Origin: Bretschneidera sinensis
Lineage: Eukaryota; Streptophyta; Magnoliopsida; Brassicales; Akaniaceae
Length of the DNA stretch: 64,000 nucleotides
Direction: 5' to 3'
Assembly: GCA_023935145.1 (NCBI GenBank)
Contig: CM043698.1
Coordinates: forward strand, 65,738,501-65,802,500
Under the pieces are notes generated by a model, which worked only from the letters and a program-made list of their open reading frames with translations, made no database searches and was not told where the DNA came from. Each line of letters begins with the position of its first letter. The stretch's first letter is position 1. Below, one piece after another: positions 22,932 to 38,613 of this stretch. The position numbers and the translations under genes are program-made.

Positions 22932-23903
22932 CTACTAGAGAGTATATCTTATTCTAATTGATTGATGGAGTAACACAAAAGTAAACTATGCATAAACCCT
23001 AATTTTTATATAGAATTGGTATAAATCATAATTTAACCATAGGGATTTTATCACAAACCACCCCTGCAAATAAGTTATTGTTCCAATGTTCCTCCAAGTT
23101 TTAAGAATTGACCAATTTTATGCTCTATTTTGAATGTTTCTAATTGCCTCATTCGTCCACAATTTCATGTACATAATACTGCCAAATAGTTAAGAGCAGC
23201 ACAAGTGCGCACACACGCAATACACTGGATTAAAGTATGTGACCATTGAAATACAAGAAGATTAACAAAATTTCGAATAATAATACTGAATGATCTCAAA
23301 ATAATTAAGTAATTTATAATCAAGAAAATAATTTTCTAAGTGAAATTTAAAAATGATAACCACACTTTTCACAATTTAGATATTATTTTGTTGTCAAAAA
23401 TAAAATATAAAAAATATCACATTTTCTAATAATTATATTACTTTATTTATGAAAAGTAAGATACCACAAACTATCGTGAGTGTCAATTAATTTATTTGGT
23501 AAAATCACTTATCGTCGCCACCAAGAGTTTTTAGATCGAATCCTGCTCAAACTAGAAGGAAAAGAGAAAACTACTACTCTTTATGTAAGTCATAAGTCCT
23601 ATAAACTTCTTTCCTTTGAACAAAAAAAAAGAAGGATAGCAATCAAATAGGCTTGATACGAGATTTACCAAACCTACACTACCTTGCTCCCCATGCCCAC
23701 CCTGCCTCATGCCTGGAATCAGATCACATCTAGGCCGGTCATGCACGGTAGGGATACCTTATTCCTTATTCTTCCCTGCCCGATCAAGCAAAACTGTATC
23801 AGAAACACTGTCTACACACCAGTACATATATGTCACTTGAAAGGGGTATAATTTAAAGACATCTACCAGGAGAAGCAGAAAAGGACCAACCATCCATACA
23901 AAT
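22932..23903. other. AT-rich spacer
   Basis: No gene supported. A weak tRNA-like box B (gatcgaatcctgctc, about 23532) follows gtcgccaccaagag and might be another SINE scrap. The part from about 23810 onward was originally the 3' flank of the SnRK2 gene, before the LINE inserted. Confidence 0.35.
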
Positions 23904-23920
23904 TAAAGACAACATTAATA
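23904..23920. repeat. Target-site duplication, left copy (17 bp)
   Basis: taaagacaacattaata here is identical to 29283-29299. The two copies flank the LINE exactly. Confidence 0.93.
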
Positions 23921-24041
23921 GTCAGTCGGGCAAGTAAGAGAGAGAAGCTCTCGGCTAGGCGATTGCAGCTTGTCTATGGTGTGCGCTCTTCTCTCCCCCC
24001 TTGCCCTATTTCCCTTCTCCTTCCTTCCCTTTTCTCCTAAA

Positions 24042-25526
24042 ATGGGTAAGAAAAAGCATAGTATAAAAGCCTCCCTCTCAGTCGAGGAGCTGAAGGACCT
24101 GGAATTTGTGCAAAACCATTTCAAATCCAAAAATGCTACAGTACTATAATCGCACAAGAAGAATTCTGGAGTTGAAAGTCAGCTGGATTCAAATGAGGCT
24201 AGCAGAGAGTCAAAAAGCATCTCCTGCACCTTGGGTGAGGAGGATTCCATGTCTTTAAGAATGGAAATTGAAGGCTATAAATCGGGTAGAAAGGATTGTT
24301 CACAAAATGCTCTAGAAGTGAACAGTGTTCGAAAAGATGAAAGTGATGAGGAGGCCCTGCAGAAGGCCTCCCCCCCTTCCAGGAATGGTTTTCCAAGCTC
24401 CTCTGATGAGAGTGAAGAAGAGATGGATTCAGATGGTGAGCATTCGACTAGTGAGGAGGAGAGCTCCTGTCCTCTTTTTACTATTCACAGAGACTCTACT
24501 GGTTACAGTAAAGGAACAGGAAAAAAGAATGGCCTTAACTCAAAAGGGAACCTTCCTAAAGAAGGTTTGGGAAGTGATCAAGATAAAGCTGGTGCTAGAA
24601 GTATCAGTAAAAGGAATGCAGCTCCTCTTTTCCCTTGGAATCAACCTGGTAGGGAGGAGACAAACGTGAACAGTGCCAAATCTAAGGAGGAATGTGGTCT
24701 AAAAGTACCTTGGGTGAGCCTATTTATTGAAAACAGGAAGTCATGCAATGGCATGCAGCTCTCTGCCATTGAAAGTGAGGGAGATGTAGTGTGTGTCTCA
24801 GAAGAAGACATTGCAGAGATCTTTGAGGATTTCCCTCACTGTTTAGTGGGGTATTTTGCTGGAAGGTTCCAGGGAGAGATGCCTTAAAGAACATTACAGA
24901 CTCCTGGAAGGTAAATGTCTTAACCCAATTCCATGATAGTGGTTGGATTGTTTTCAAATTTGATAAGGCTGAGTCAAAGATGAAAGTCTTGCAAGAAGGT
25001 CCTTATATTGTGTATAGAAAATCATTACTCCTAAAAACTATGCCTAAGTTTTTCCAGTTTGATAATGAAGAGATAAGTATTATCCCAGTTTGGATTCAGT
25101 TGAGGGGTCTCCCTCTTGAACTATGGACAGCAAATTTCCTTAGTAAGATTGGAACCCAAATAAGAAAGCCCCTCCATGCTGATAAGCTTATTTACAGTAA
25201 AGATAGAATCTTCTATGCTAGGCTGTTGGTGGAGATGGATATTGCTAAGAAAATCAAGCATTCTGTCACAGTCCATACTTATGAACAAAAAGTTTCATAT
25301 GAAAACCTCCCTAGGTTCTGTTCCAGTTGCAAAGTGATAGGGTATGACCTCTCTTCCTGTAGGCATAATACAAAGTCTATGCAAGGGAATAATCATAGTG
25401 TTAAGGAAGGTGTAGCTCCTGCCTTAGATGGTCATAAGGACATAAGAAGTACCTCAATGGGTGTTTTACCTTCCCCAATAGAAGCAGTAGGGAAGGGGCC
25501 TAGTACAAACCTTAAAACCTCATAAA
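24042..25526 (+). pseudogene. LINE ORF1: DUF4283 plus zinc-knuckle protein, broken
   Basis: The first ATG after the leader starts MGKKKHSIKASLSVEELKDL. An in-frame TAA at about 24147 and a frame change at about 24887 interrupt it. The N-terminal half is acidic and Ser/Glu-rich. The second half (24900-25400) is a DUF4283-like domain (FHDSGWIVFKFDKAESKMK; IIPVWIQLRGLPLELW) followed by a CCHC-like knuckle CSSCKVIGYDLSSC, in which the usual GH is GY. LINE ORF1 proteins of this type bind the element's RNA. The exact family borders are inferred. Confidence 0.8.
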
Positions 25527-25790
25527 AGCAACAACAACATACTATGGCCCCTACCCAATCTAAGGATCCTTCTCTTGTAAGGATATTCAAAAGCAAAGAA
25601 GTCAGAGTTCAAAGTTCCCATTATCAACAAGAAAAAGCTCCAGCCCATACTAGAACTGTTGGTAAACCTAAAGAGGCTAATGCCCCTCTCTCTTTAAGTG
25701 GGACTGAAAAGGAAATCTCTGTTTTGGAGAAATCACAAGCAAATTTAAAGAAGAAGAAAGGCAAGTCAGTAGTGTTGGCAACTCAGAAAG

Positions 25791-28700
25791 ATGGGAAGGG
25801 GGGGGAGCCTCCCTGCACCACCAATAATAGTGGCTAGCTGTAACATCAAGGGTTTCCATAAACCCTTGAAGCATAATGGGGTTGTAGATCTCATGAGAAA
25901 GAAAAGGATTGATGTAATGGGCATTTTGGAGACTAAGTTGGATGAGACTAAGCTGAGCAGAATCATGGAAAATAAATTTAGAACTTTGAGGCAGATAAAC
26001 AACTTCCATGACCATGCTGCAGGCAGAATTATGGTGTTGTGGGATCCTTCCAAGGTCAGTCTTACTGTTTTTGACACTAGTCCTCAAATTATTCATTGTA
26101 ATGTAACTTGCCTAATTTCATTTTGTAAGTTTGTAGTGAGTTTTGTATATGGTTTTAACACAATTGTATCCAGAAGATCCTTATGGGATAATCTGTGTAA
26201 TTTTGGCTATGAGAATGAAGTGCCTTGGCTGGTGCTGGGGGACTTTAATAATGTGTTTGTTGCAGATGAGAAAGTTAATGGTCTCTCAGTTTCAGATTAT
26301 GAGTTAAGGGACCCAACAATGTGCTGTGGTGAAACAGGATTGTCAGATGTGAATGCCACTGGGTGCTTCTACACTTGGTCTAACAATCACATTTGGAGTA
26401 AGCTGGATAGGGTGATGGTAAACAGTGTTTGGTAATAGAAGGGATACAAAGCTCAAGCATGTTTTCCCCCTGCAGGGTGCCTTTCTGATCACTCTTCATG
26501 TATTGTCAATCTGCTGGATGAAGGCAGAGGGGGTAAAAGGTCCTTCAAATTCCTTAATATGTGGTCTGAGCATGAAAAGTTCATTGAGATAGTGAGAACC
26601 AACTAGAGTAGGTCCATTAGAGGGATTAAGATGTTCAAGCTGTGCAGAAATCTGAAAATCCTAAAAAGTCATCTCAAAGAACTTAATGAGAGACATTTTA
26701 GTCATATTTCTACTAGGGCTTTAGAAGCATCCCAAATCCTGGTTAGAATGCAAGATGATTTACATGAGAACCTTCTGGACTCTGACCTTCAAACTAGAGT
26801 GGCTGAGCAGAAATTAAATGCTTTCAAGCTTGCAGAAGCTGAGAGAAGTTTACTATCCCAACAGGCCAAATGCAAATACCTAATGAACAGTGATAGAGGA
26901 TCTAAATTATTTCAAGCTTTAATGAGAAGGAAATCAAGCAAGAACCACATAGCTGTTGTGGAAACTTCCAGTGGGTCTCTGACTACTGTTGAGTCTGAAG
27001 TGATTCAGGAATTTCTAAAGTTCTATGAAGACCTGCTTGGCTCCTCTAGCCAATGTAGTCCTATAGATTTGGAAGCCATTGAAGAAGGCCCTAAGGTTAC
27101 TGAGTCCCAAGCTGAGTCCCTGGTAAAAGAGGTTACAGAAGAGGAAATCAAAGATGCTCTATGGAGCATTGGGGAAGATAAATCCCCAGGTCCTGATGGT
27201 TACTCCTCTGGTTTCTTCAAAAAGGCTTGGGGGGACATCAAATATGAAGTGATAGAGGCTGTACAGGAATTTTTCATGAATGGGAAGCTCTTGAAATAGG
27301 TTAACCATACTTCCCCGGCCTTAATCCCAAAGTCCAAGCAAGCCTCCAAAGTGGAAAACTACAGGCCAATTGTTTGTTGCAATGTGGTTTACAAGATTAT
27401 TTCCAAGATCTTGGCCTCTAGACTTTCCCCTATCTTGGGGTGTATTGTGAACCCTGCTCAGGCTGCCTTCATCAAATCCAGAACTATGGCAGAGAATATC
27501 TATCTGGTCCAGGAGTTGCTCAGAAAGTATAGTAGAAAGAGGATTTCTCCTAGATGTATGATCAAAATAGATATCAGGAAGGCCTATAATACAGTGAACT
27601 GGGACTTCCTAAACAGCATGCTGGTCAGTCTTGGATTTCCAGACAAGTTTAGAAGATGGGTTATGGAATGTGTTACCTCTACTGCCTTCTCTTTGTCCAT
27701 TAATGGTAGCTTACATAGTTTCTTTAAGGGTAAAAGGGGACTTAGACAAGGGGATCCTCTGTCCCCCTATTTATTTGTGATCATTCTTAAGTACCTTTCT
27801 AGACTCCTAGCTAGACTTAAAGAAGAGGAAGGATTCAAGTTTCACCCAAAATATGATAAGCTTAAAATCATCCACCTAGCTTTTACAGATGACTTGATCC
27901 TATTTGCTAGGGGGAAGCTTGGTCTATTGGACTGATTATGAACTGCATTAAAGTATTCAGTGAATGTACACAAGTCTGCCTAACTCCAATATTTTTCATG
28001 CTGGAATTCCTCCTTCTGAGCTGTTTGAAATCAGAAGGATCATAGGAATAGAGGAGGGCAGCCTTCCCTTTAGATACTTGGGTGTTCCCCTTGCTTCCTC
28101 TAGACTAAATGTTGCATATTATTTCCCTCTTATGGACAAACTTTCTGCTTATGTTAATACTTGGGCTGGGACTTCACTTTCCTATGCTGCTAGAACAGAG
28201 CTAATCAAATCAGTGTTGCAAAGGGTTGAATGCTTCTGGTTATCCATTTTTTCAATCCCAGCTAACATAGTGGACAAAATCATCAGGATGAGCAAAACCT
28301 TCTTATGGAATGGCAGACAGTCTGGACCTAGAAAGGCTCTAGTGGCTTGGCATGATCTATGTAAACCTAAAACAGAAAGGGGGTTTGGTCTGATAGATCT
28401 GAAATCCTGGAATAAAGCCCTGTTGACAAGAGCTCTTTGGAACATTCACTCTAAGAAGGATTCTCTTTGGATGAAATGGGTGCATCTCTACTTCTGACAT
28501 GGTAGATCAATCTGGGAGGTTAATCCTAAACATGAAGAGTCCCCTCTATGGAAAAATATTTTGGAAATCAGGAATGATCTGGTGAGGCAGACTGAATCAA
28601 TCCAGCAGGTCCAAAGAAAGTTGCTAGAGTGGACAAATCAGAATGAGATCAGTATAAGGAAGGTGTACAACTTTATAAGGCAGAAAGGTAACAAGGTCAG

Positions 28701-29170
28701 ATGGGCTTCACTGGTGTGGAACAGCAGCTGTTTACCCAAGCACTCATTCATTCTGTGGTTGGCCATTAAAGGCAAGCTGCTTACAAAAGACAGATTACAG
28801 CGTGATGGGGAGGATAAGATGTGTCCTTTATGCAAAGAATCAGAAGAGTCGCTACTCCACCTGTTATTTTCCTGTCGGATCAGTAAAACAACATGGGATT
28901 CTATCAGGCAGTGGTTAGGTTGCAGAAGAGAAATGTCTACCTTACACAGTGCAACCAAGTGGATGCTTAAACAAGCCAAAAGAACTGGTCCTCAAGCAAG
29001 AGCCAAAAGAACAACACTGGCAATCACAATCCATTGTATCTAGATGGCCAGAAATGCTAAGCAATTTGAAAAAATCTCTGTTCAATCAAGCTGCCTAGCT
29101 AGGAAAATTAAAACACAGGTGTATAGAATTGTGTATGCCTCATTCCCGGATATTAGGCTTTTCTTGTAAG
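25791..29170 (+). pseudogene. LINE ORF2: endonuclease, reverse transcriptase and zf-RVT, broken
   Basis: Order of domains: AP-type endonuclease (ASCNIKGF, GILETKLDE, VLGDFNNV, SKLDRVMV, then SDHSS past a stop at about 26433); the RT lead-in (SPGPDGYSSGFFKKAW, about 27183); the RT (YRPIVCCNVVYKIISK; MIKIDIRKAYNTVNWDFL with the catalytic Asp kept; GLRQGDPLSP; FTDDLILF in place of FADD); then the C-terminal region and a zf-RVT knuckle CPLCKESEESLLHLLFSC (about 28820-28875). Stops occur at about 26433, 26605, 27297, 28495 and 29041, with a frameshift near 27940. Several look like C-to-T or G-to-A changes. Confidence 0.9.
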
Positions 29171-29282
29171 CCTTTTTGTTTAGTATTTGCTTTCATTGTA
29201 TATCCCCTGGGTATGCCCAAAGATTTTTGTAAATGCTTTTGATCAATACAAATTTTATATTTACAGATCAAAAAAAAATAAA

Positions 29283-29299
29283 TAAAGACAACATTAATA
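29283..29299. repeat. Target-site duplication, right copy (17 bp)
   Basis: Identical to 23904-23920. Confidence 0.93.
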
Positions 29300-29547
29300 C
29301 ATTATTGTGATAGAGAGGGTACACACCAGTACATATATTGCCACCCGAAAATGGCAAAACACAGTGAGACAGAAGCATTTCACTGAGAAAGGTGAAATTA
29401 ACCCAGGATTCTCAGCCAATATATGGAGACTCCCGACTGTAAAAAAACCTTCATTCCAAGGAAGGTTTTAAAGCTTCTTCCTATGCCCCTTCACATACAC
29501 TGTCCAGTGGAACATTTCAATTTTCCCACAAAAAAAGAATTTAACAA

Positions 29548-33845
<4,298 letters not shown>

Positions 33846-34382
33846 TCCTCTCTCTCTCTCTCGCACTTAATAGACACACGGGCAAAATTAAAACTTCTTC
33901 AGAAATTCAAAAGAACCCAACAACACTGTACATTATCACTTCATTGTTTCATTAAAGAAACATAAAAGTAGTACTACACTATGACCAAACTGTTGGGAGA
34001 ATTCGAAAGGGAACCCGAGATCGAGGTCAGAGCTAGAAAGAGGCGGGCGAAGGTGGTGGTCACGTGGCAGAGCGTGGAACCTTGAGATTTGAGGAGAGGG
34101 GAAGGTGATGGGTGGGTGAGGAAAGAGACTGGAGATGGAGTTTTGCCCGTGAAATCTTTACCCACCCAAATGGGTTTCTTGAGCTTTTCTTTTTTTTAAG
34201 GGTTTTAAAATTGAGAGTTGCAGAGGCGGTGAAGAGAGAGCTCGTGAACTCGGCTTTTAATCTCCTTTTACTCGCTTTCTCTCTTTAGAACTGTACACGC
34301 ACTTCCTCTCTCTCTCTCTCTCTCTCTCTGAAAAGATTTTGTCTCTGTACGTCTGTTTTATCCAAAACCTTTGAAGAAAGGA

Positions 34383-34418
<36 letters not shown>

Positions 34419-34600
34419 AGATATTTTTACTGAATCTTTTGGTCTGCCCCATCATTTGTCATAAATTCAGTGAAAGATTGGCGAAGTGACGGGAATGTCC
34501 CTGCTATTTAGGTGATTTTCTGGGCTTTTGTCTGAACACTGAATATTTTTGAAAACAAACGACGATAAGGATTCACAAAATGCGAGGAAACTTTTTTAGT
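33846..34600 (-). promoter_or_regulatory. SnRK2 5' leader and promoter region with CT and GA tracts
   Basis: Upstream of the kinase ATG (minus strand) lie a short GA-rich leader (33850-33866), a (TC)n tract at about 34309-34330 and a (GA)n tract at about 34389-34415. The last two are mutually complementary. Long CT/GA tracts are common in plant 5' leaders. I cannot place the transcription start or a TATA box with confidence. Confidence 0.45.
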
Positions 34601-36258
34601 ACGTGACAACTAATGGTTGGAGGTGTGATCTAGTGTGGCGTAAAGCAAGCTTAAAGGTGTGGACTTTCTGGTATTACTTTCATAAATTAAATGGACTGCA
34701 CTAGTATTTAATAAGTATATATAATTAACTTTTAGTTGAAAATAAATTAATTTTATAAAGTATTCCTGGGGAAAATATATAGTTACTTGAATTTTGAGCA
34801 ATTTTTTTGTAATTTCAATGATTAAAAGAATAACTAAAAAAGAACAATAAAACAATTGGAGAGAACAGATTGATTAAAGTATAAATGTAGCTTCTTTAAT
34901 TAAGTTGTTGGCTGTTAGTATATACAATTAAGTATGGTTTTATCCAATCCAGAGGTCAACGGTATAAAATCATTTCATGAATATTTTAACATGCAATAAT
35001 TTATGATAACACTTTTTTTCCGTAATCAAAAAATTAATTTAAATTTTAATATTTTTTATAAACACGGGTCTTAAATTTCGAAGTATGCAATCCCAAAAAT
35101 ATATGCACAGGAAAACAGGCTACTTAACACGAATAACACATTGGCTAGCTGTCTACCAATCCACAAAATTTAGAAAAAGAAGAAAAAAAGTTTAAAAGAA
35201 GAAAAAGTAGAGGCTCAAGAGAAAAAAGCAGAGATTGTCGGGAAAAAATTTAACCTTTTTTTCCTACTTTTTCCGTTTCTTCACCGAACAATGGTTTCTT
35301 TTGTTGGCTTAAGCAATATTGTGAAGCTCCAAGTCTAGTAGCGTACTAAAATAAAACGAGCAAGTTGACAAATCTTCGTACTTATCCAGTTGGATTGGTT
35401 TTTGGATAATGTAAATATAAATTTTGACATTCATAAATCAACATAGTTTTTCTTTACTTTTAAGATTAATAAGTTGACAGATGTTTTGATTGATGCAATA
35501 TTAAGATGTAAAAAATTAATTTAAGTAAATTAAAAATTTAGAGATTAATTGAAAAATTGAAGAAATCTCAAAGATTAAAACATAGCTTTTCTTTACTTTT
35601 ATGATTATACTGTTTCGATCAAAATACTTTGTTTTTTTGAAATTATTAAAGATAAAGTCGGGTTTTCAATAAGTTTTGATGAGTTGATACAAAATTTGAT
35701 TAGATTTTGAATAGTTGATTAACAAAAAAACTAATAGAAAACTAATTACAAATAAATAAGTGTATATTTTAGAAACTATATTAATTGTAACTATAATCTA
35801 ATTTCAAGTGGGTTGATGTAGTTTACCTTTTAAAATATGATCAAAGACAACATTTGAGTTGTTTTTAAAATTTGCTTAAATCTGATAAATTAAATCAATG
35901 TTTCATTTCAAAAAGTCTCAACTACCACTATATCATTCACATCATTCGGCAGATTTAACCTACACAGATTAAATTCAACTTTAAAAACATATCAAATCTC
36001 ACCAAAACAACAAGAATGGCTTTAATTTAGTAAAAAAAAATTGATCCCCCTTTTTCTTCCGTTTAAGTTTACTATTTAAAATAAACCCAATGGACAATGG
36101 TTATATTTCTATGCTTATGATGATCTATTGATGTCTTAAATTCAATCTCAATTAGGAAAATTACCTTTTTAGTTTGATGAAATATATAAATGAAGATTTG
36201 TAGTTTGAAAACATACATTTATTCTTTTATTGTAGTTGTAACTTCATTTTACATGTCG
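34601..36258. other. AT-rich spacer
   Basis: No coding sequence. Long A/T runs and short open frames without codon signal. Some stretches (for example 35400-35600) repeat short phrases such as ctttacttttaagatta, probably debris of small inverted-repeat elements. Confidence 0.45.
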
Positions 36259-36372
36259 TTAATTTTTTTTTAATCAAATCTGTTAACTCTCATTAAAAAA
36301 CAGTAAACATAAACTATTAATTTTTTTTAATCAAATCTGTTAACTCTCATTAAAAAACAGTAAACATAAACT
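36259..36372. repeat. 57-bp tandem duplication
   Basis: taatcaaatctgttaactct at 36271 recurs at 36328 with the same flanks (cattaaaaaacagtaaac), giving two adjacent copies of a 57-bp unit with almost no change. Confidence 0.9.
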
Positions 36373-36631
36373 ATTAATTCAAAATAACTCCAAAATACCC
36401 TTTACTCAGTTTTATATCTTGTATTTTCGATTCACGGCGACCCCAATAATTATTTATACATGTGTGTTTATAAAGTGACATGGATAAACTTTATCAGAAT
36501 TACAAAAGTGATCAACATACTCATGGTTAGGCTCAAGAGATCCGTAACACAAGTCTATATACCACCAGAATTAAGATAAAAATAAAGAAAACACACAGAA
36601 GGATGCAAAAGTTGATGACATTACTTGTTGC

Positions 36632-37319
36632 TAGGGATGATCATGGTTAGGTTTGAGGCGGGTTGGCTTCAAAATTCAACTCAATCCAATTATACTGGAT
36701 TGGAAAAAATTTAACCTAATTCAATCAATGAACACATCTAATCTCAATCCAACTAAATTCATTCAAATCGGTTTGGGTAACTAGTTTAGTATTTTTTTCA
36801 CTTAAAAAATAATGCAAACATATTACGTAAAAAAAAAATATTTCATTTATTATATCCAAAATCAAATCCACATATTAATTTATTAAATCTTACAAACTAT
36901 CGTTTACAAATTAAGTACTTTAAATCACTTCACCCAAAGTTCAAATAACTTTAATTTAATATAAACCATACAAAAGAAAATACTAAATATAAACTGGATT
37001 TTAAAAGAGTTTGATTGATCAAAATTTTCAACACTTCAACACTAATATAGACTTGGTATTAAAACCTCCATAATCAAGCTTTATCATACCAAAAAATATA
37101 AAATGAGTAAATATAAGATAAGTAATTCAATTTAACAAACTTTTGAAAATCATATTAAAAGTAAAAAAAAAAATATAATTTCATGAGAACAAATAGTCTT
37201 CTTCTTCAACTAAAAAGTACTAAAAAAAACGTACTCCTCACATATTTAAATTCTAATTGATCTTTTTTACGGAAACTGTTGTTTTTTGTGGGGGGTTTTT
37301 AATAAGAAAAAAGAAAAAA

Positions 37320-37360
<41 letters not shown>

Positions 37361-37641
37361 CAAACACACAAACGAAATATACATTGCAATTCAAACTAAC
37401 TAATCAAAACATGAATATGGTCCATTAATTTTTAAAGTAAGTATATTTTAAATATAATTATATAATGAATGGGTTACTAGTTTGGGTCGGGTTAAAAATT
37501 TTTAACTCATAATTTAACCCACAAAATTCAAAAAAATTTTAAACCAAACTCAACTTAATTTTTAAAAACTTCAATCCAATCTAACTCATTATACCGATTT
37601 AAACCGAATACGCAGGTCATCGATTTTCATGCTAAACCCAA
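36632..37641. mobile_element. Probable non-autonomous hAT-type DNA transposon
   Basis: The left end tagggatgatcatgg resembles Ac/hAT terminal repeats (tagggatg). The right end catgctaaaccca is an imperfect inverse of it. The sequences immediately outside are cttgttgc (36624-36631) and tttgttgc (37642-37649), an 8-bp target duplication with one mismatch, as expected for hAT elements. Subterminal regions are rich in gggttggg/ggattgg phrases in inverted orientation. There is no transposase frame. The ends are eroded, so the call is moderate. Confidence 0.5.
37322..37357. repeat. (TA)n microsatellite
   Basis: About 17 TA units in a row, inside the probable hAT element. Confidence 0.95.
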
Positions 37642-38542
37642 TTTGTTGCATTACCGCTGAAAGTGTACTGGAATACAAAATTCTAGGCAACCTCCTCCTA
37701 GGCAACTATTCATGTTTTGGACAAACTTTTCCTCATTGATAATTTTTTTTTTAGCATTTGATTTTACGATCAATTTTCTTTTTATAATGCATGATTGATA
37801 TCATTTTTTTGGATAATATTCTTTTGGGTAAAAACGTGTTAATCCATTTACTTTATCTAACTATTAACACTGCACTATGTACTTTGAGGTTAAGTGAAAT
37901 TAATTCAACCAACACTTCACCATCTTAAGGTTTAAGTGAAATTATATGTTAATCCATTTACTTTATTCAATTAACACTGCAGCTCTTGACATGCCAAACC
38001 ATTAACACTACCCTTTTGACCCTTTGGCGATTAATTAAGTTGATTGATCTAAGTATTTTTTATATCTAAACTACCCTTTTTCACCTAAAAACCATCTCTA
38101 GAAACTCTAACCCTTGACAAATTCCTATTACATTTTTCATTTTATTCAATTTGCTAGAAACTCTAGAAAACCCTAACATCATATCTTCTTTCCCTCTCCT
38201 CGTTCGGAAAACTAAAAACCTAAAGAGAGTAATTGGTTGGTTAATATTTTTAACAATGAGAGCAATGCAGTTAACAAGACATTTAATTATTTTATCCAAT
38301 AATTATTCAACTCTAATTCATTAAGTTAAACATACATATTGTTTAATACTTTAGATAGATAAAGATAGATTTGATATGAAGAAAGCTTACATCAACCAAC
38401 TGAACGGTAAAGCGGTTTAAAAAATTGAGTGTTTAAAGTAGTCTATCAAAGTGAAGTTATAATGTTGATTAAATCAAGTAGATGACTAATACGTAATTTC
38501 GTTAAACTTCATGATAATGTTGTCTTTTTTAACACTTTAGGT

Positions 38543-38558
38543 ATCTCTCTCTCTCTCT

Positions 38559-38611
<53 letters not shown>
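38543..38611. repeat. Compound (TC)n-(TA)n microsatellite
   Basis: About 9 TC units (38543-38560) run directly into about 25 TA units (38561-38611). Confidence 0.95.

Positions 38612-38613
<2 letters not shown>

Larger units (their letters stand above)
23921..29282 (+). mobile_element. Nearly full-length L1-type LINE (about 5.36 kb)
   Basis: The element is bounded by a perfect 17-bp target duplication. It has a C/T-rich 5' leader (23940-24040), ORF1 (24042-25526), ORF2 (from 25791) and an A-rich end (aaaaaaaaataaa just before 29283). It sits in the 3' flank of the SnRK2 gene, in opposite orientation to that gene. Both ORFs carry several stops and frameshifts, so the copy is inactive. The intact target duplication and long open stretches suggest a moderately recent insertion. 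Confidence 0.93.

Noticed and set aside
24325..24669. 114-aa plus-strand frame overlapping the LINE ORF1
   Set aside because: Alternative frame of ORF1. The DUF4283 and knuckle parts follow the other frame.
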